Of a DNA stretch of 64,000 bases, positions 56,682-64,000 are shown piece by piece (positions within the stretch are counted from its first letter, which is position 1; each line of letters begins with the position of its first letter). The position numbers were made by a program, and so were the translations under genes. The notes below the pieces were generated by a model. The model had not been told where the DNA came from, made no database searches, and saw only the letters and a program-made list of their open reading frames with translations. Source of the DNA: Streptomyces sp. NRRL S-37 (GTDB lineage: Bacteria; Actinomycetota; Actinomycetes; Streptomycetales; Streptomycetaceae); assembly GCF_000721605.1 (NCBI RefSeq), contig NZ_JOIZ01000015.1, positions 62,001 to 126,000 on the forward strand, read 5' to 3'.

Positions 56682-57551
56682 TCAGCCCTGCTGCCGGCCC
56701 CGCTGGAGGGCCTTGTCCGTCATGTCGGCCACCTGTCCGGCCGGCGGGGCCTCGGCATCGGCCTCGGCGCCGAAGTCCGAGAACTCCATCACGGTGCTCA
56801 TCGTGAGCTGCCGCGGCGCCGCACCGCCGTCCGGCTTCGCGGAGGCGGAGGCCGGGGCCTTGACGGTCATGTCCACCCGCTGGCGACGGAGCCGCCCCTC
56901 GTCGTCGAGCCAGACCTGCATCGGCAGCGTCGGGCCGAGCTGCTCGCGCATCCGGTCACCGCCCGGCAGCTCGGTCACGTCCACCGAGACCCGGTAACGG
57001 GTGGTGCCGACGCCGCCGACCTTCTCGGTGCCGACCTCGGTGACGTCCTTGTCGGTGATCGCCTCGGCATAGGCCGCGGTCCTGGCCGGATCGCCGATCC
57101 GCGGGTCGTTCACGCCCTGCTGGGCGGCGGCCTTCCGCAGGTCGATCTTGATCCAGGGCTTGCCGCCCGGGGCGTTCTGGCCCTGGGCCTTCTGGTACAG
57201 GACCTCGTCGACCACGCGCTGCTCGATGCTCTCGCCCTGCGCATCGACCGTCATGACGCTGTCGCCCTCGGCCAGATCGAGGACGCCCTTGCCCTCCGAC
57301 GTGATCGTCTCGCCCTCCGCGGCGAGCTTCATCCTGATCGTCATCCGGGCCGACCCGGCTTCGGCCGTCTTCTCGTAGGCCGCTCGTACCGCTGTCGTGC
57401 TCCGGTCCCGACTCCCGTCGTTTCCGCCGGCGCTCGACGACGCACCGTCCTTCGCACCCGCCGGCCCGCTGTCGTCCCCGCACCCCGTCAGCACGCTCCC
57501 CATGACCACGGCGACCGTGATCGCGGCCACCTTCGTCCCCCTGCGACGCAT
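56682..57551 (-). CDS. exported lipoprotein, LolA/LppX-like fold suspected
   Basis: This 289-residue protein has lipobox VLTGCG about residue 24 and a Gly/Ser-rich linker. A beta-rich domain follows, with repeated patterns (ARMTIRMKLAAEGETITSEGKGVLDL; GVGTTRYRVSVDVTELPGG; PMQVWLDDEGRLRRQRVDMTV). These resemble the LppX/LprG and LolA-type half-barrels that bind lipids, common in actinobacterial lipoproteins. This assignment rests on pattern only. ATG 57551 with GGGGA upstream is the preferred start. Confidence 0.8.
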   Translation of the reverse strand: MRRRGTKVAAITVAVVMGSVLTGCGDDSGPAGAKDGASSSAGGNDGSRDRSTTAVRAAYEKTAEAGSARMTIRMKLAAEGETITSEGKGVLDLAEGDSVMTVDAQGESIEQRVVDEVLYQKAQGQNAPGGKPWIKIDLRKAAAQQGVNDPRIGDPARTAAYAEAITDKDVTEVGTEKVGGVGTTRYRVSVDVTELPGGDRMREQLGPTLPMQVWLDDEGRLRRQRVDMTVKAPASASAKPDGGAAPRQLTMSTVMEFSDFGAEADAEAPPAGQVADMTDKALQRGRQQG

Positions 57552-57769
57552 GTGAATCCCCATCTCCTCGACGATTGCCGCTCGTCCGCCGGACGACGGC
57601 GGACCGGCGACCCGTGTGCCCCTCGGAAAAGCGCGAAAACGCCCTTTCCCGGCGGAGGTTGGCGACGCGGGGCCTGATACGAGCCAGTCACGCCGACCGC
57701 ACACGAGTCGGTTAGGAAAAGCGATTCGGGGACACACGTACGGCGAACCGACTGCAAGGAGAGTGTGTG

Positions 57770-58054
57770 ATGGGCATCATCGCGTGGATAGTCATCGGCC
57801 TGCTCGCCGGAGCGATCGCCAAGGCGCTCATGCCGGGCAAGGACCCGGGCGGAATCATCATCACCATGCTCATCGGTATCGCCGGAGGACTGCTCGGAGG
57901 ATTCCTCGGCAAGGTGATCTTCGGGGTCGACTCGATCGACGGCTTCTTCGAGCTGTCCACCTGGATCGCGGCCATCGTCGGGTCCGTCATCCTGCTGGCG
58001 CTGTACCGGCTGTTCACCGGCCGGGGACACGGGCGCGGGCACGCCCACGCATAA
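57770..58054 (+). CDS. GlsB/YeaQ/YmgE-family membrane protein
   Basis: This 94-residue protein has three hydrophobic helices with glycine zipper patterns (GIIAWIVIGLLAGAIAKALMPG, GIIITMLIGIAGGLLGGFLGK, TWIAAIVGSVILLALYRLF) and a His/Gly tail. This is the transglycosylase-associated / stress-response membrane family. AAGGAGAG lies six bases before ATG 57770. Upstream, AGTCGGTT (57706) and AACCGACT (57746) form a spaced inverted repeat of unknown meaning. Family members are often stress-induced. A very long terminator follows. Confidence 0.9.
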   Translation: MGIIAWIVIGLLAGAIAKALMPGKDPGGIIITMLIGIAGGLLGGFLGKVIFGVDSIDGFFELSTWIAAIVGSVILLALYRLFTGRGHGRGHAHA

Positions 58055-58090
58055 CAGCCCGGCAGCCGGCGCGACTCGCGCGGGGCGAAC

Positions 58091-58152
58091 CGCCAGTACA
58101 TGGGTGGGTGCCCCCCGTCCGAAGACGGGGGGCACCCACCCATGTACTGGCG
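58091..58152. terminator. 29-bp perfect bidirectional hairpin
   Basis: The arms 58091-58119 and 58124-58152 are exact complements around the tetraloop CGAA. They separate the GlsB-type gene from the convergent nuclease gene. Confidence 0.85.
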
Positions 58153-58224
58153 TGATCCGGCGGGTTCAGGCGCGCTGAACCCGGTTCTCGGCCAGGCCGG
58201 CGGCGGTGAAGGCGGCGGGAAGCA

Positions 58225-59061
58225 CTAGTTCATGTCCACGTCGGTGTGCAGCATGTGGTGGTCCGAGTACGGGGTGGGCTCCACGTGGTGGTCGAGCGGG
58301 GTGACGCCCCGCAGGAAGACGTAGTCGAACTTGCTGTGCCAGTCGGTGGTCGTCTCGCAGGTGCCGGCGTACGAGGGCAGACACTGGGGATCCGTGTCCT
58401 CGGCCAGTGCCCAGATCGGGGAGAGTTCGGGAGCGTCCGGCACCGCGTTGAAGTCTCCGAGAACGATCGCGCGGTCGTGCCGGGCGATGACCTCGGCGAG
58501 TACACCGGCCTGGTCCGCCCTCACCTCTTCCTGACGTCGTTCGGCGAGGTGCGTGTTGAAGACCCGTACGGACCGGCCGCCCACCGTGGTGGTGACCGCC
58601 ATGTACCCGCGGTCCTCGGATCCTCCGTCGGGGTACTCCGCCTGGACGCGGTCCGTCATCGGTGCCGCCGAGAGGATCGCCTGACCGAAGCCTCCCGGAC
58701 TCCACGGCACTCCCCCGCAGCGGCCCCAGTTCCGCAGGACCGTCCCGTACTCGACGTGGTACACCAGCCCGTAAAGGCGCCTCAGATAGTCCCGGATCCT
58801 CTCGACGTCACGTACGCACGCTTCTTGCAGGCCGATGACCTGGGGCGCGTACGTGGCGATCTCCGCCGCCCGGTCGACGTTGCTCGTCTCGCAGGGGTTG
58901 CAGAGGTTCCACGTCATGACCCGGTTCGGCACGACGTCGCCGACGGCACCGTCGGGCAGTGGCCGGGCGAAGGGGACTCCGCTCGGCGCACTGGGCCCGA
59001 GGAGCACCATGCAGGCCACGATCGCGGCACCCGCGAGCAACCGCGCGCTCCTTCCGAGCAC
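58225..59061 (-). CDS. secreted endonuclease/exonuclease/phosphatase-family enzyme
   Basis: This 278-residue protein has a signal peptide (SARLLAGAAIVACMVLLGPSA). EEP-fold motifs are VMTWNLCNPC, VIGLQEACV (metal-binding Glu), FNTHLAERRQ, VLGDFNAVPD and SDHHML (catalytic His). The family includes DNase I, sphingomyelinase and phosphoinositide phosphatases; the extra Cys residues suggest an extracellular, disulfide-stabilised enzyme. GTG 59061 is chosen because GAGGAGG lies five bases upstream. The substrate, nucleic acid or phosphodiester lipid, cannot be decided. Confidence 0.88.
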   Translation of the reverse strand: MLGRSARLLAGAAIVACMVLLGPSAPSGVPFARPLPDGAVGDVVPNRVMTWNLCNPCETSNVDRAAEIATYAPQVIGLQEACVRDVERIRDYLRRLYGLVYHVEYGTVLRNWGRCGGVPWSPGGFGQAILSAAPMTDRVQAEYPDGGSEDRGYMAVTTTVGGRSVRVFNTHLAERRQEEVRADQAGVLAEVIARHDRAIVLGDFNAVPDAPELSPIWALAEDTDPQCLPSYAGTCETTTDWHSKFDYVFLRGVTPLDHHVEPTPYSDHHMLHTDVDMN

Positions 59062-59524
59062 TGTCGCCTCCTCAAGGCACACACCTGGCATCCGACGCTT
59101 CCCCGCACGAGCTTATGGGACCGCCTCGCCCGCCGGGCTCCCAGCCGGTGCGAAGGATCCTTCGACGAGGGTCCCGCCGCGTGGCGTGAGGTGGTCCCGC
59201 GGGACGCGGGCCCCGGATGCCCGGCGGACGCTCCACCCGGCCGGGCCGGGCCGGCGGAACGAGAGCGCCGGTCCGGCGGTCCGTCCGGCTCCGGACGGAA
59301 ACGCTGACGGCGCGCTCATGCGCCGGTATCTCCCGTGTGACGATGCGGATCCCCCTGGTGGCGAGGCCCGGTGGTACGCGTTCGTCTCCTCCCGCCGCGG
59401 CGGGCGCGCCTGGGCCGCCATGCCGGACATCGCGTCCACCGCCACCGCCGGCGGGCGACCGCTTGTGCGCGAGCCGCCCCCGCGTCCAGGAATAGCCGCG
59501 GGCTCACGCCGTGTTGCCGCGAGC
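59062..59524. other. intergenic, no supported gene
   Basis: This 463-base region lies between divergent genes. Frames are open but lack ribosome sites and family resemblance. It must hold the promoters for the nuclease and PhzF genes; I cannot place them confidently. Confidence 0.4.
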
Positions 59525-60400
59525 ATGACGACGAACGCGCCGCGGCCCGAGGTCCTGCGATACACCGCCTTCTCCAGCAGTCCCGACGGCGGGAACCCCG
59601 CCGGCGTCGTTCTGGACGCCACCGCTCTGGACGACGGGGAGATGCTGGCCATCGCCGCCGGCCTCGGGTACTCGGAGTCCGCGTTCCTCACCGCGCCCCC
59701 GGAGGACCTCGACGGTCCGCGGGGACGTACGTACGGCATCCGTTACTTCAGCCCCAAGGCCGAGGTGCCGTTCTGCGGGCACGCCACCGTCGCGACCGCC
59801 GTCGCGCTCGCCGAGCGGACGGGCCCGGGGAAGCTGGTGTTCGCGACGCGGGCCGGCACCGTGCCGGTGGAGGTGACCGAGGAGGGCGGGACGGTCAGGG
59901 CCACGCTCACCAGCGTGGAGCCGCACGTCGAGGAGATCGCCGACGCCGGCCTCGCGGAGGCGCTCGCCGCGCTGGGCTGGCCGGCCGCCGATCTCGATCC
60001 GGCCTTCCCGCCCCGTATCGCGTTCGCCGGCGCCCGTCATCTCGTTCTCGCGGCGGCCACGCGCGCCCGCCTCGCGGATCTCTCGTACGACTTCGCGCGC
60101 CTCGAAACCCTCATGCACCGCTTGGACCTGACCACCGTCCAGTTGGTGTGGCGGGAGTCGGCCACCGTCTTCCACGTCCGTGACCCGTTCCCCGTCGGCG
60201 GCGTCGTCGAGGACCCGGCGACCGGCGCCGCGGCCGCCGCGTTCGGGGCGTACGCCCGTGAGCTCGGCCTCGTTCCCGAGGACGCCGTTCTCACCCTGCA
60301 CCAGGGCGAGGACCTGGGCCGTCCGGGCCGGCTCACGGTGACGCTGCGCGCGGGTGACCCGCGCGTCCGGGTCGGCGGCACGGGGGTTCGCATCGGCTGA
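59525..60400 (+). CDS. PhzF-family isomerase/epimerase-like protein
   Basis: This 291-residue protein has the PhzF double hot-dog-like fold motifs: GGNPAGVVLDA near residue 22, the catalytic Glu51 in GYSESAFL, FSPKAEVPFCGHATVATA and the C-terminal DPATGAAAAAFGAY. In phenazine biosynthesis PhzF isomerises dihydro-hydroxyanthranilate, but most genomic relatives have unknown substrates, and no phenazine genes are nearby. The ATG at 59525 has only a weak ribosome site. Confidence 0.9.
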   Translation: MTTNAPRPEVLRYTAFSSSPDGGNPAGVVLDATALDDGEMLAIAAGLGYSESAFLTAPPEDLDGPRGRTYGIRYFSPKAEVPFCGHATVATAVALAERTGPGKLVFATRAGTVPVEVTEEGGTVRATLTSVEPHVEEIADAGLAEALAALGWPAADLDPAFPPRIAFAGARHLVLAAATRARLADLSYDFARLETLMHRLDLTTVQLVWRESATVFHVRDPFPVGGVVEDPATGAAAAAFGAYARELGLVPEDAVLTLHQGEDLGRPGRLTVTLRAGDPRVRVGGTGVRIG

Positions 60401-60487
60401 AAGACCGTCTCACAGGCCGTTGTCGTCCGCGGCGGGCGGGACGGCGCGGGCCCGGTGACACCCGCACCGCACCCGCGCGGGACCGGG

Positions 60488-60655
60488 TCAGCGCCGGCGG
60501 GACCAGCCGGTCCCGACTCCCGCCACGTGCAGGGCCAGGGCGGTCAGCCCCAGCAGCATGACGTTCACCGAAGAGAACACGTCGTTGGTGCCGATCTCCG
60601 CCGCGTTGATCAGGAACGCGATGAAGAAAAGCACCGCCGCGACCATACCGAGCAT
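60488..60655 (-). CDS. small two-helix membrane protein, 55 aa
   Basis: A short protein (MLGMVAAVLFFIAFLINA, then NVMLLGLTALALHVAGVGTGW) with two hydrophobic helices and a basic end WSRRR. GAGGAG seven bases before ATG 60655 is a strong ribosome site. I remember similar short proteins in Streptomyces with the GVGTGW tail. Function unknown. Confidence 0.7.
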   Translation of the reverse strand: MLGMVAAVLFFIAFLINAAEIGTNDVFSSVNVMLLGLTALALHVAGVGTGWSRRR

Positions 60656-60891
60656 GAACGGGCTCCTCTCATAGGGATGAAGCCCGTATGCCCGGCCGTC
60701 GCGCTCACAGACGCGCCGGGGGACCCGGACTTGCCGGCCGGCAGCCCCGTACGAGAACCCGGCCGGGACGTGGTGTCCCGCCCACCGGGCGACGCCCTCC
60801 CCCTCCTCGGTGCGGCCGACGGACGCGACGGCACCGCCCTGGTCGTCGTTCGTCCGCGGATCCGCCCGCACCGGGCCTGCCGCCGTTCCCG

Positions 60892-61143
60892 TCAGGACCG
60901 CTCGAGCCGCGTGTCCGCCATGTCTCCCTGCCGGTCCTGCGAACGGCGCCTCTCGGCTTCCCAGAGGCACCAGGTCGACCACAGCAGCAGGACGAGGAAG
61001 GCGGCGAGCAGGCCCAGCAACACCACGACCTGCCGTGCCGACCCGTGTTCCTGAACCAGGGTCAGCAACAGGCAGAGGGTCCAGGCGGCCACACCGCTCG
61101 CATACACGGCCCTGAGCTGTCGCAACTGAACCGTCTCTTCCAT
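60892..61143 (-). CDS. small two-helix membrane protein, 83 aa
   Basis: The N-terminus is short and cytosolic. Two hydrophobic segments (AVYASGVAAWTLCLLLTLVQ and VVVLLGLLAAFLVLLLWSTW) are followed by a charged tail AERRRSQDRQGDMADTRLERS. GGGAGGG is five bases before ATG 61143. No family recognised. Confidence 0.65.
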   Translation of the reverse strand: MEETVQLRQLRAVYASGVAAWTLCLLLTLVQEHGSARQVVVLLGLLAAFLVLLLWSTWCLWEAERRRSQDRQGDMADTRLERS

Positions 61144-61306
61144 CGTCGCCCTCCCGAGCCGCACCGTCACGCGTCATCCAGCCGGTACCCCCGTCACGCG
61201 GTTTCACCGCACACGGTCGTGCCGGTCCCGCGATCGGCCGCCGGCGCGGACCCGTCGTCGCCGGAGGGCGGACGGCGCGCCGTCGTACCGGTGCCAGAAT
61301 GAGGCC

Positions 61307-61951
61307 ATGGGCTTGAACATGGTCGTCGGTGTGCTCGTCGACGCCGAGGACGACCACGCCGGCATGGTCCGCGCCGACTTCGCCGCGATCGGCGGGCTGC
61401 TGGAGCGTGCGGGACTGCCGCGGTGGGCCGAGCCCGATCCGGCCGGGGCGAGGAGCGAGGAGTTCGAGGCGTGGGGCTACTCGGGCCTGCACACCGTTCG
61501 CCGTCTCGCCGTCCACCTGGCGGCGGGCGGGCGCCTGCCCGAGCCGTTGGACGAGGGCTCACATGCGGTCGACGACCCGCTCCTGCGCGAGGTCTACGAG
61601 ACTCCTCCCGGTGATCCTCCGGGACCGTTCGACCACCTCGTCCATCATTCGGACTGCGGGGGCTACTACGTCCCCGTCGACTTCGCCCACGTCATCGTCG
61701 ACGACGAGGCCCCGGGTGGCTGCCTCGGCTCGTCGGTACGGCTGCTCGCGGAGACCCGGCGGCTCGCCGAAGCCCTCGGCCTTCCCGAGGACCTGGATCC
61801 GCACTCCGAGGAGGTCTTCGAAGCCGCCGACGCCGAGGAACCCGCCGCGGAAGGATGGCGGCGGCACGGTGTCGAGTCGTACGTCTGCCTGCAGCTCCTG
61901 CGGGCCGCGAAAGCCTCGGTCGCGACCGGAGCGGCCATCGCCTTCGTGTGA
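61307..61951 (+). CDS. hypothetical protein, 214 aa
   Basis: An acidic soluble protein beginning MGLNMVVGVLVDAEDDHAG. Conserved-looking blocks are FEAWGYSGLHTVRRLAVHL and HHSDCGGYYVPVDFAHVI. No catalytic signature. The style resembles Streptomyces SMI1/immunity-like or DUF orphan proteins, but I cannot place it. Monocistronic, converging with the SulP gene. Confidence 0.65.
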   Translation: MGLNMVVGVLVDAEDDHAGMVRADFAAIGGLLERAGLPRWAEPDPAGARSEEFEAWGYSGLHTVRRLAVHLAAGGRLPEPLDEGSHAVDDPLLREVYETPPGDPPGPFDHLVHHSDCGGYYVPVDFAHVIVDDEAPGGCLGSSVRLLAETRRLAEALGLPEDLDPHSEEVFEAADAEEPAAEGWRRHGVESYVCLQLLRAAKASVATGAAIAFV

Positions 61952-61999
61952 ACCACGCCTCCGCCGTCCAGGTGGGTGCGGCCCGCCGGCCGTGTGCGG

Positions 62000-63490
62000 T
62001 CAGTGGCCGGCGGCCAGTTCACCGCTGAGCCTGCCGTGGAGCCGGGCGCTCGGGTCGTTGAGGCCGGTGATCTCGACGGTCTTGCCGCGCTGGGCGTACT
62101 TGGCCTCGATCGCGTCCAGGGCCGCGACGGAGGAGGCGTCCCAGATGTGCGCCGAGCTCAGGTCGATGACGACCGTCGCCGGGTCGCCCGCGTAGTCGAA
62201 CCGGCCGACCAGGTCGTTCGAGGAGGCGAAGAACAGCTCGCCGGTGACCCGGTAGACCACGGTGGTGCCGTCGGGGTCGGTGACGGCGGTGACCTCGGCG
62301 AGGTGGGCGACGCGCTTGGCGAAGACGACCATGGCGGTGACCGACCCGGCGACGACACCGACGGCGAGGTTGTGGGTGGCCACGACGCAGGCCACGGTGA
62401 CCACCATGACGGTGATCTCCCCCGCGGGCATCCGCCGGAGCGTCCTCGGGGCGACGGAGTGCCAGTCGAACGTCGCGAACGACACCATCACCATGACGGC
62501 GACCAGGGCGGCCATGGGGATGTCGGAGACGACAGGGCCGAAGACGATGCACAGCACCATCAGGAAGGACCCCGCCAGGAACGTCGACAGACGGGTGCGG
62601 GCTCCGGAGACCTTCACGTTGATCATGGTCTGGCCGATCATGGCGCATCCGCCCATGCCGCCGAAGAAGCCGGTGACGATGTTGGCGACGCCCTGGCCGA
62701 TGGACTCCCGGGTCTTGTCGGAGTGGGTGTCGGTGAGGTCGTCGACCAGTTTCGCGGTCATCAGCGACTCCATCAGACCGACCAGCGCCATCGCGAACGC
62801 GTACGGGGCGATCGTCGTCAGGGTGTCCAGGGTGAACGGCACGTCCGGCAGGCCGGGCACGGGCAGCGAGGACGGCAGGGCTCCCTTGTCACCGACGGTC
62901 GGCACGGCGATCCCGGCCGCGACCGTGACGACGGTCAGGACGACGATGGAGACCAACGGCGCCGGGATCACGGTGGTGACCCTGGGGAAGAACACCATCA
63001 GCGCCAGCCCGGCGGTGATCAGCGGGTAGACCGCCCAGGGCACGTTCCGCATCTCGGGAACCTGGGCCATGAAGATGAGGATGGCGAGCGCGTTGACGAA
63101 ACCGACCATCACCGACCGCGGGACGAACCGCATCAGCCTCGCCACCCCCAGCGCGCCCAGGACGACCTGGAAGACACCGGCGAGGATCACCGCGGCGACC
63201 AGGTGGCCGAAGCCGTGCTCGCGGTTCAGGGGCGCGATGACCAGGGCGACGGCGCCGGTGGCGGCGGAGATCATCGCCCGCCGGCCGCCGACGACCGCGA
63301 TCGTCACGGCCATCGTGAAGGAGGCGAACAGGCCGATCGCGGGATCGACACCGGCGATGATCGAGAACGAGATCGCCTCGGGGATCAGGGCCAGGGCGAC
63401 GACCAGGCCGGCCAGCACCTCGGTGCGCCAGACCTTCGGGTCGTTCAGCCAGTCCGGCTTGAGGCCGCGCAGCCGCGCGGCGGGGGTCAC
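62000..63490 (-). CDS. SulP-family anion transporter with STAS domain
   Basis: A protein of about 496 residues. About 12 membrane helices carry the SulP signature region (ALALIPEAISFSIIAGVDPAIGLFASF) and the NATGAVAL-type stretch SAATGAVALVIAPL. The C-terminal cytosolic STAS domain ends the protein (TVVIDLSSAHIWDASSVAALDAIEAKYAQRG). It imports sulfate, bicarbonate or another anion. The start is uncertain: GTG 63490 fits homologues best, and GTG 63517 is possible. It is divergent from a MerR gene. Confidence 0.88.
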   Translation of the reverse strand: MTPAARLRGLKPDWLNDPKVWRTEVLAGLVVALALIPEAISFSIIAGVDPAIGLFASFTMAVTIAVVGGRRAMISAATGAVALVIAPLNREHGFGHLVAAVILAGVFQVVLGALGVARLMRFVPRSVMVGFVNALAILIFMAQVPEMRNVPWAVYPLITAGLALMVFFPRVTTVIPAPLVSIVVLTVVTVAAGIAVPTVGDKGALPSSLPVPGLPDVPFTLDTLTTIAPYAFAMALVGLMESLMTAKLVDDLTDTHSDKTRESIGQGVANIVTGFFGGMGGCAMIGQTMINVKVSGARTRLSTFLAGSFLMVLCIVFGPVVSDIPMAALVAVMVMVSFATFDWHSVAPRTLRRMPAGEITVMVVTVACVVATHNLAVGVVAGSVTAMVVFAKRVAHLAEVTAVTDPDGTTVVYRVTGELFFASSNDLVGRFDYAGDPATVVIDLSSAHIWDASSVAALDAIEAKYAQRGKTVEITGLNDPSARLHGRLSGELAAGH

Positions 63491-63827
63491 AGCAGCGGAG
63501 GACAAGAGGATGTACACCTGTCGTGCTCGGGCACACCCCGTCGGCAGGCCGGGGCGTGCGGGAAGGACGCGCGGGGGCCGGGCCGGTGCCCCGCGGACGG
63601 CCCGCGGGGCGGGCCGGAAGTCGAAAGGGGGACGCGAGGCGAGGCGGCGCGCGCGGGCGGCCGGGCGGCTCACATCCGAGGGCGAAGGGTCACGGCGGGC
63701 AGGCGGCGGCGATCGGCGTCATGGGCTCGCGCACGCTCTCTCCTGCGGGAATCGGATCTTCGCCGGGGGCGCCATCGGCCCCGGAACAGCGGCAGCGGGG
63801 CAGCCGGGCCGCCCTCACCGCCGACAA
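63491..63827. other. intergenic between SulP and MerR genes, no gene
   Basis: This GC-rich 337-base leader/promoter region has no recognisable gene. It ends in the MerR operator at 63828. Confidence 0.4.
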
Positions 63828-63851
63828 CTCTACCCTAACGTTAGAGTAGAG
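63828..63851. promoter_or_regulatory. MerR-type palindromic operator
   Basis: CTCTACCCTAAC and GTTAGAGTAGAG form a 24-bp palindrome with a single mismatch and no spacer, 58 bases before the merR start. The shape and its AT-rich centre fit MerR-family operators lying between -35 and -10. Confidence 0.7.
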
Positions 63852-63909
63852 ATCGGTGGGGTCGCGCGGGACGCGGTCCGCCACAAGGGGAAGGACCGGG
63901 GACACGGGC

Positions 63910-64000
63910 GTGGACGGCAAGCACATGCAGATCGGCGAGGTCGCCGCGCGTACAGAGCTGTCCCTGCGCACGATCCGGCACTACGAGGAGGCCGGACTGG
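63910..64000 (+). CDS. MerR-family regulator, N-terminal part (runs off the window)
   Basis: Thirty codons are visible: after GTG 63910 (GGGGA seven bases upstream; ATG 63925 is an alternative) comes MQIGEVAARTELSLRTIRHY followed by EEAGL. This is the classical MerR helix-turn-helix start. The effector domain is outside the window. It is divergent from the SulP gene with a MerR operator between. Confidence 0.88.
   Translation, partial: MDGKHMQIGEVAARTELSLRTIRHYEEAGL

Overview
The window is high-GC actinobacterial chromosome, almost certainly Streptomyces or a close relative. Supporting signs are strong third-position GC in real genes, GTG and TTG starts behind GGAG-type ribosome sites, Tat signals, SARP, MmyB-type and SpoIIE-type regulators, a DUF5707 protein, and the 25-residue actinobacterial ribosomal protein bL37. 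There is no replication core, rRNA operon or large biosynthetic cluster. The gene density and many small regulator/target pairs suggest a chromosome arm or the core/arm border.

Layout. 1-5.6 kb: a gene tail cut by the window edge, an orphan protein, an FAD monooxygenase, a decayed glycosyltransferase, a lipoprotein and a secreted serine hydrolase. 5.6-13.1 kb: an amino-acid permease, a SpoIIE-type phosphatase, a two-gene anti-sigma-like kinase/Fur operon with its own operator, a zinc-ribbon orphan, a divergent TetR/GDSL-lipase pair, and nadE. 13.4-15.8 kb: a 766-residue orphan protein whose mRNA leader appears to be a complete tRNA-like cloverleaf. 16-21.5 kb: an alpha/beta hydrolase behind a remnant of a second one, a DUF5707 protein, and a double-module histidine kinase with its response regulator. 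21.5-36.9 kb: an L-glutamate-oxidase-like flavoenzyme, a CASTOR/POLLUX-like protein, a SARP regulator, hydrolases, a bacterial RING-finger protein, an LPXTG surface protein, and an MFS/LysR divergent pair.

37-41.1 kb holds bL37 and a GAF regulator followed by an aldehyde dehydrogenase gene. The 3' end of the dehydrogenase gene has been used as an integration site. About 4.2 kb (41105-45346) of lower-GC foreign DNA lies between 16-bp direct repeats. The incoming end supplies a codon-diverged but protein-preserving copy of the dehydrogenase C-terminus, and the displaced original end remains at 45325-45389. The element carries a DUF262/AlbA_2 fusion (a candidate anti-phage protein), an IS5-family fragment and a small orphan gene, with no recognisable integrase.

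45.5-64 kb returns to host genes: a membrane-associated repeat protein, a DEAD-box helicase whose ribosome site sits in a hairpin, an SDR/MmyB-type pair, a DUF1152 protein, a nitrilase/permease operon with a divergent TetR, a lipoprotein, a GlsB-type membrane protein, a secreted endonuclease/phosphatase, a PhzF enzyme, small membrane proteins, a SulP transporter and the start of a divergent MerR gene.

Most units are independent one- to three-gene cassettes, often a regulator divergent from its target with a palindromic operator between. The two strongest leads are the tRNA-like leader at 13464-13535 and the defence-type cargo element in the dehydrogenase gene. Functional calls come from recognised motifs and remembered families; no database search was run.
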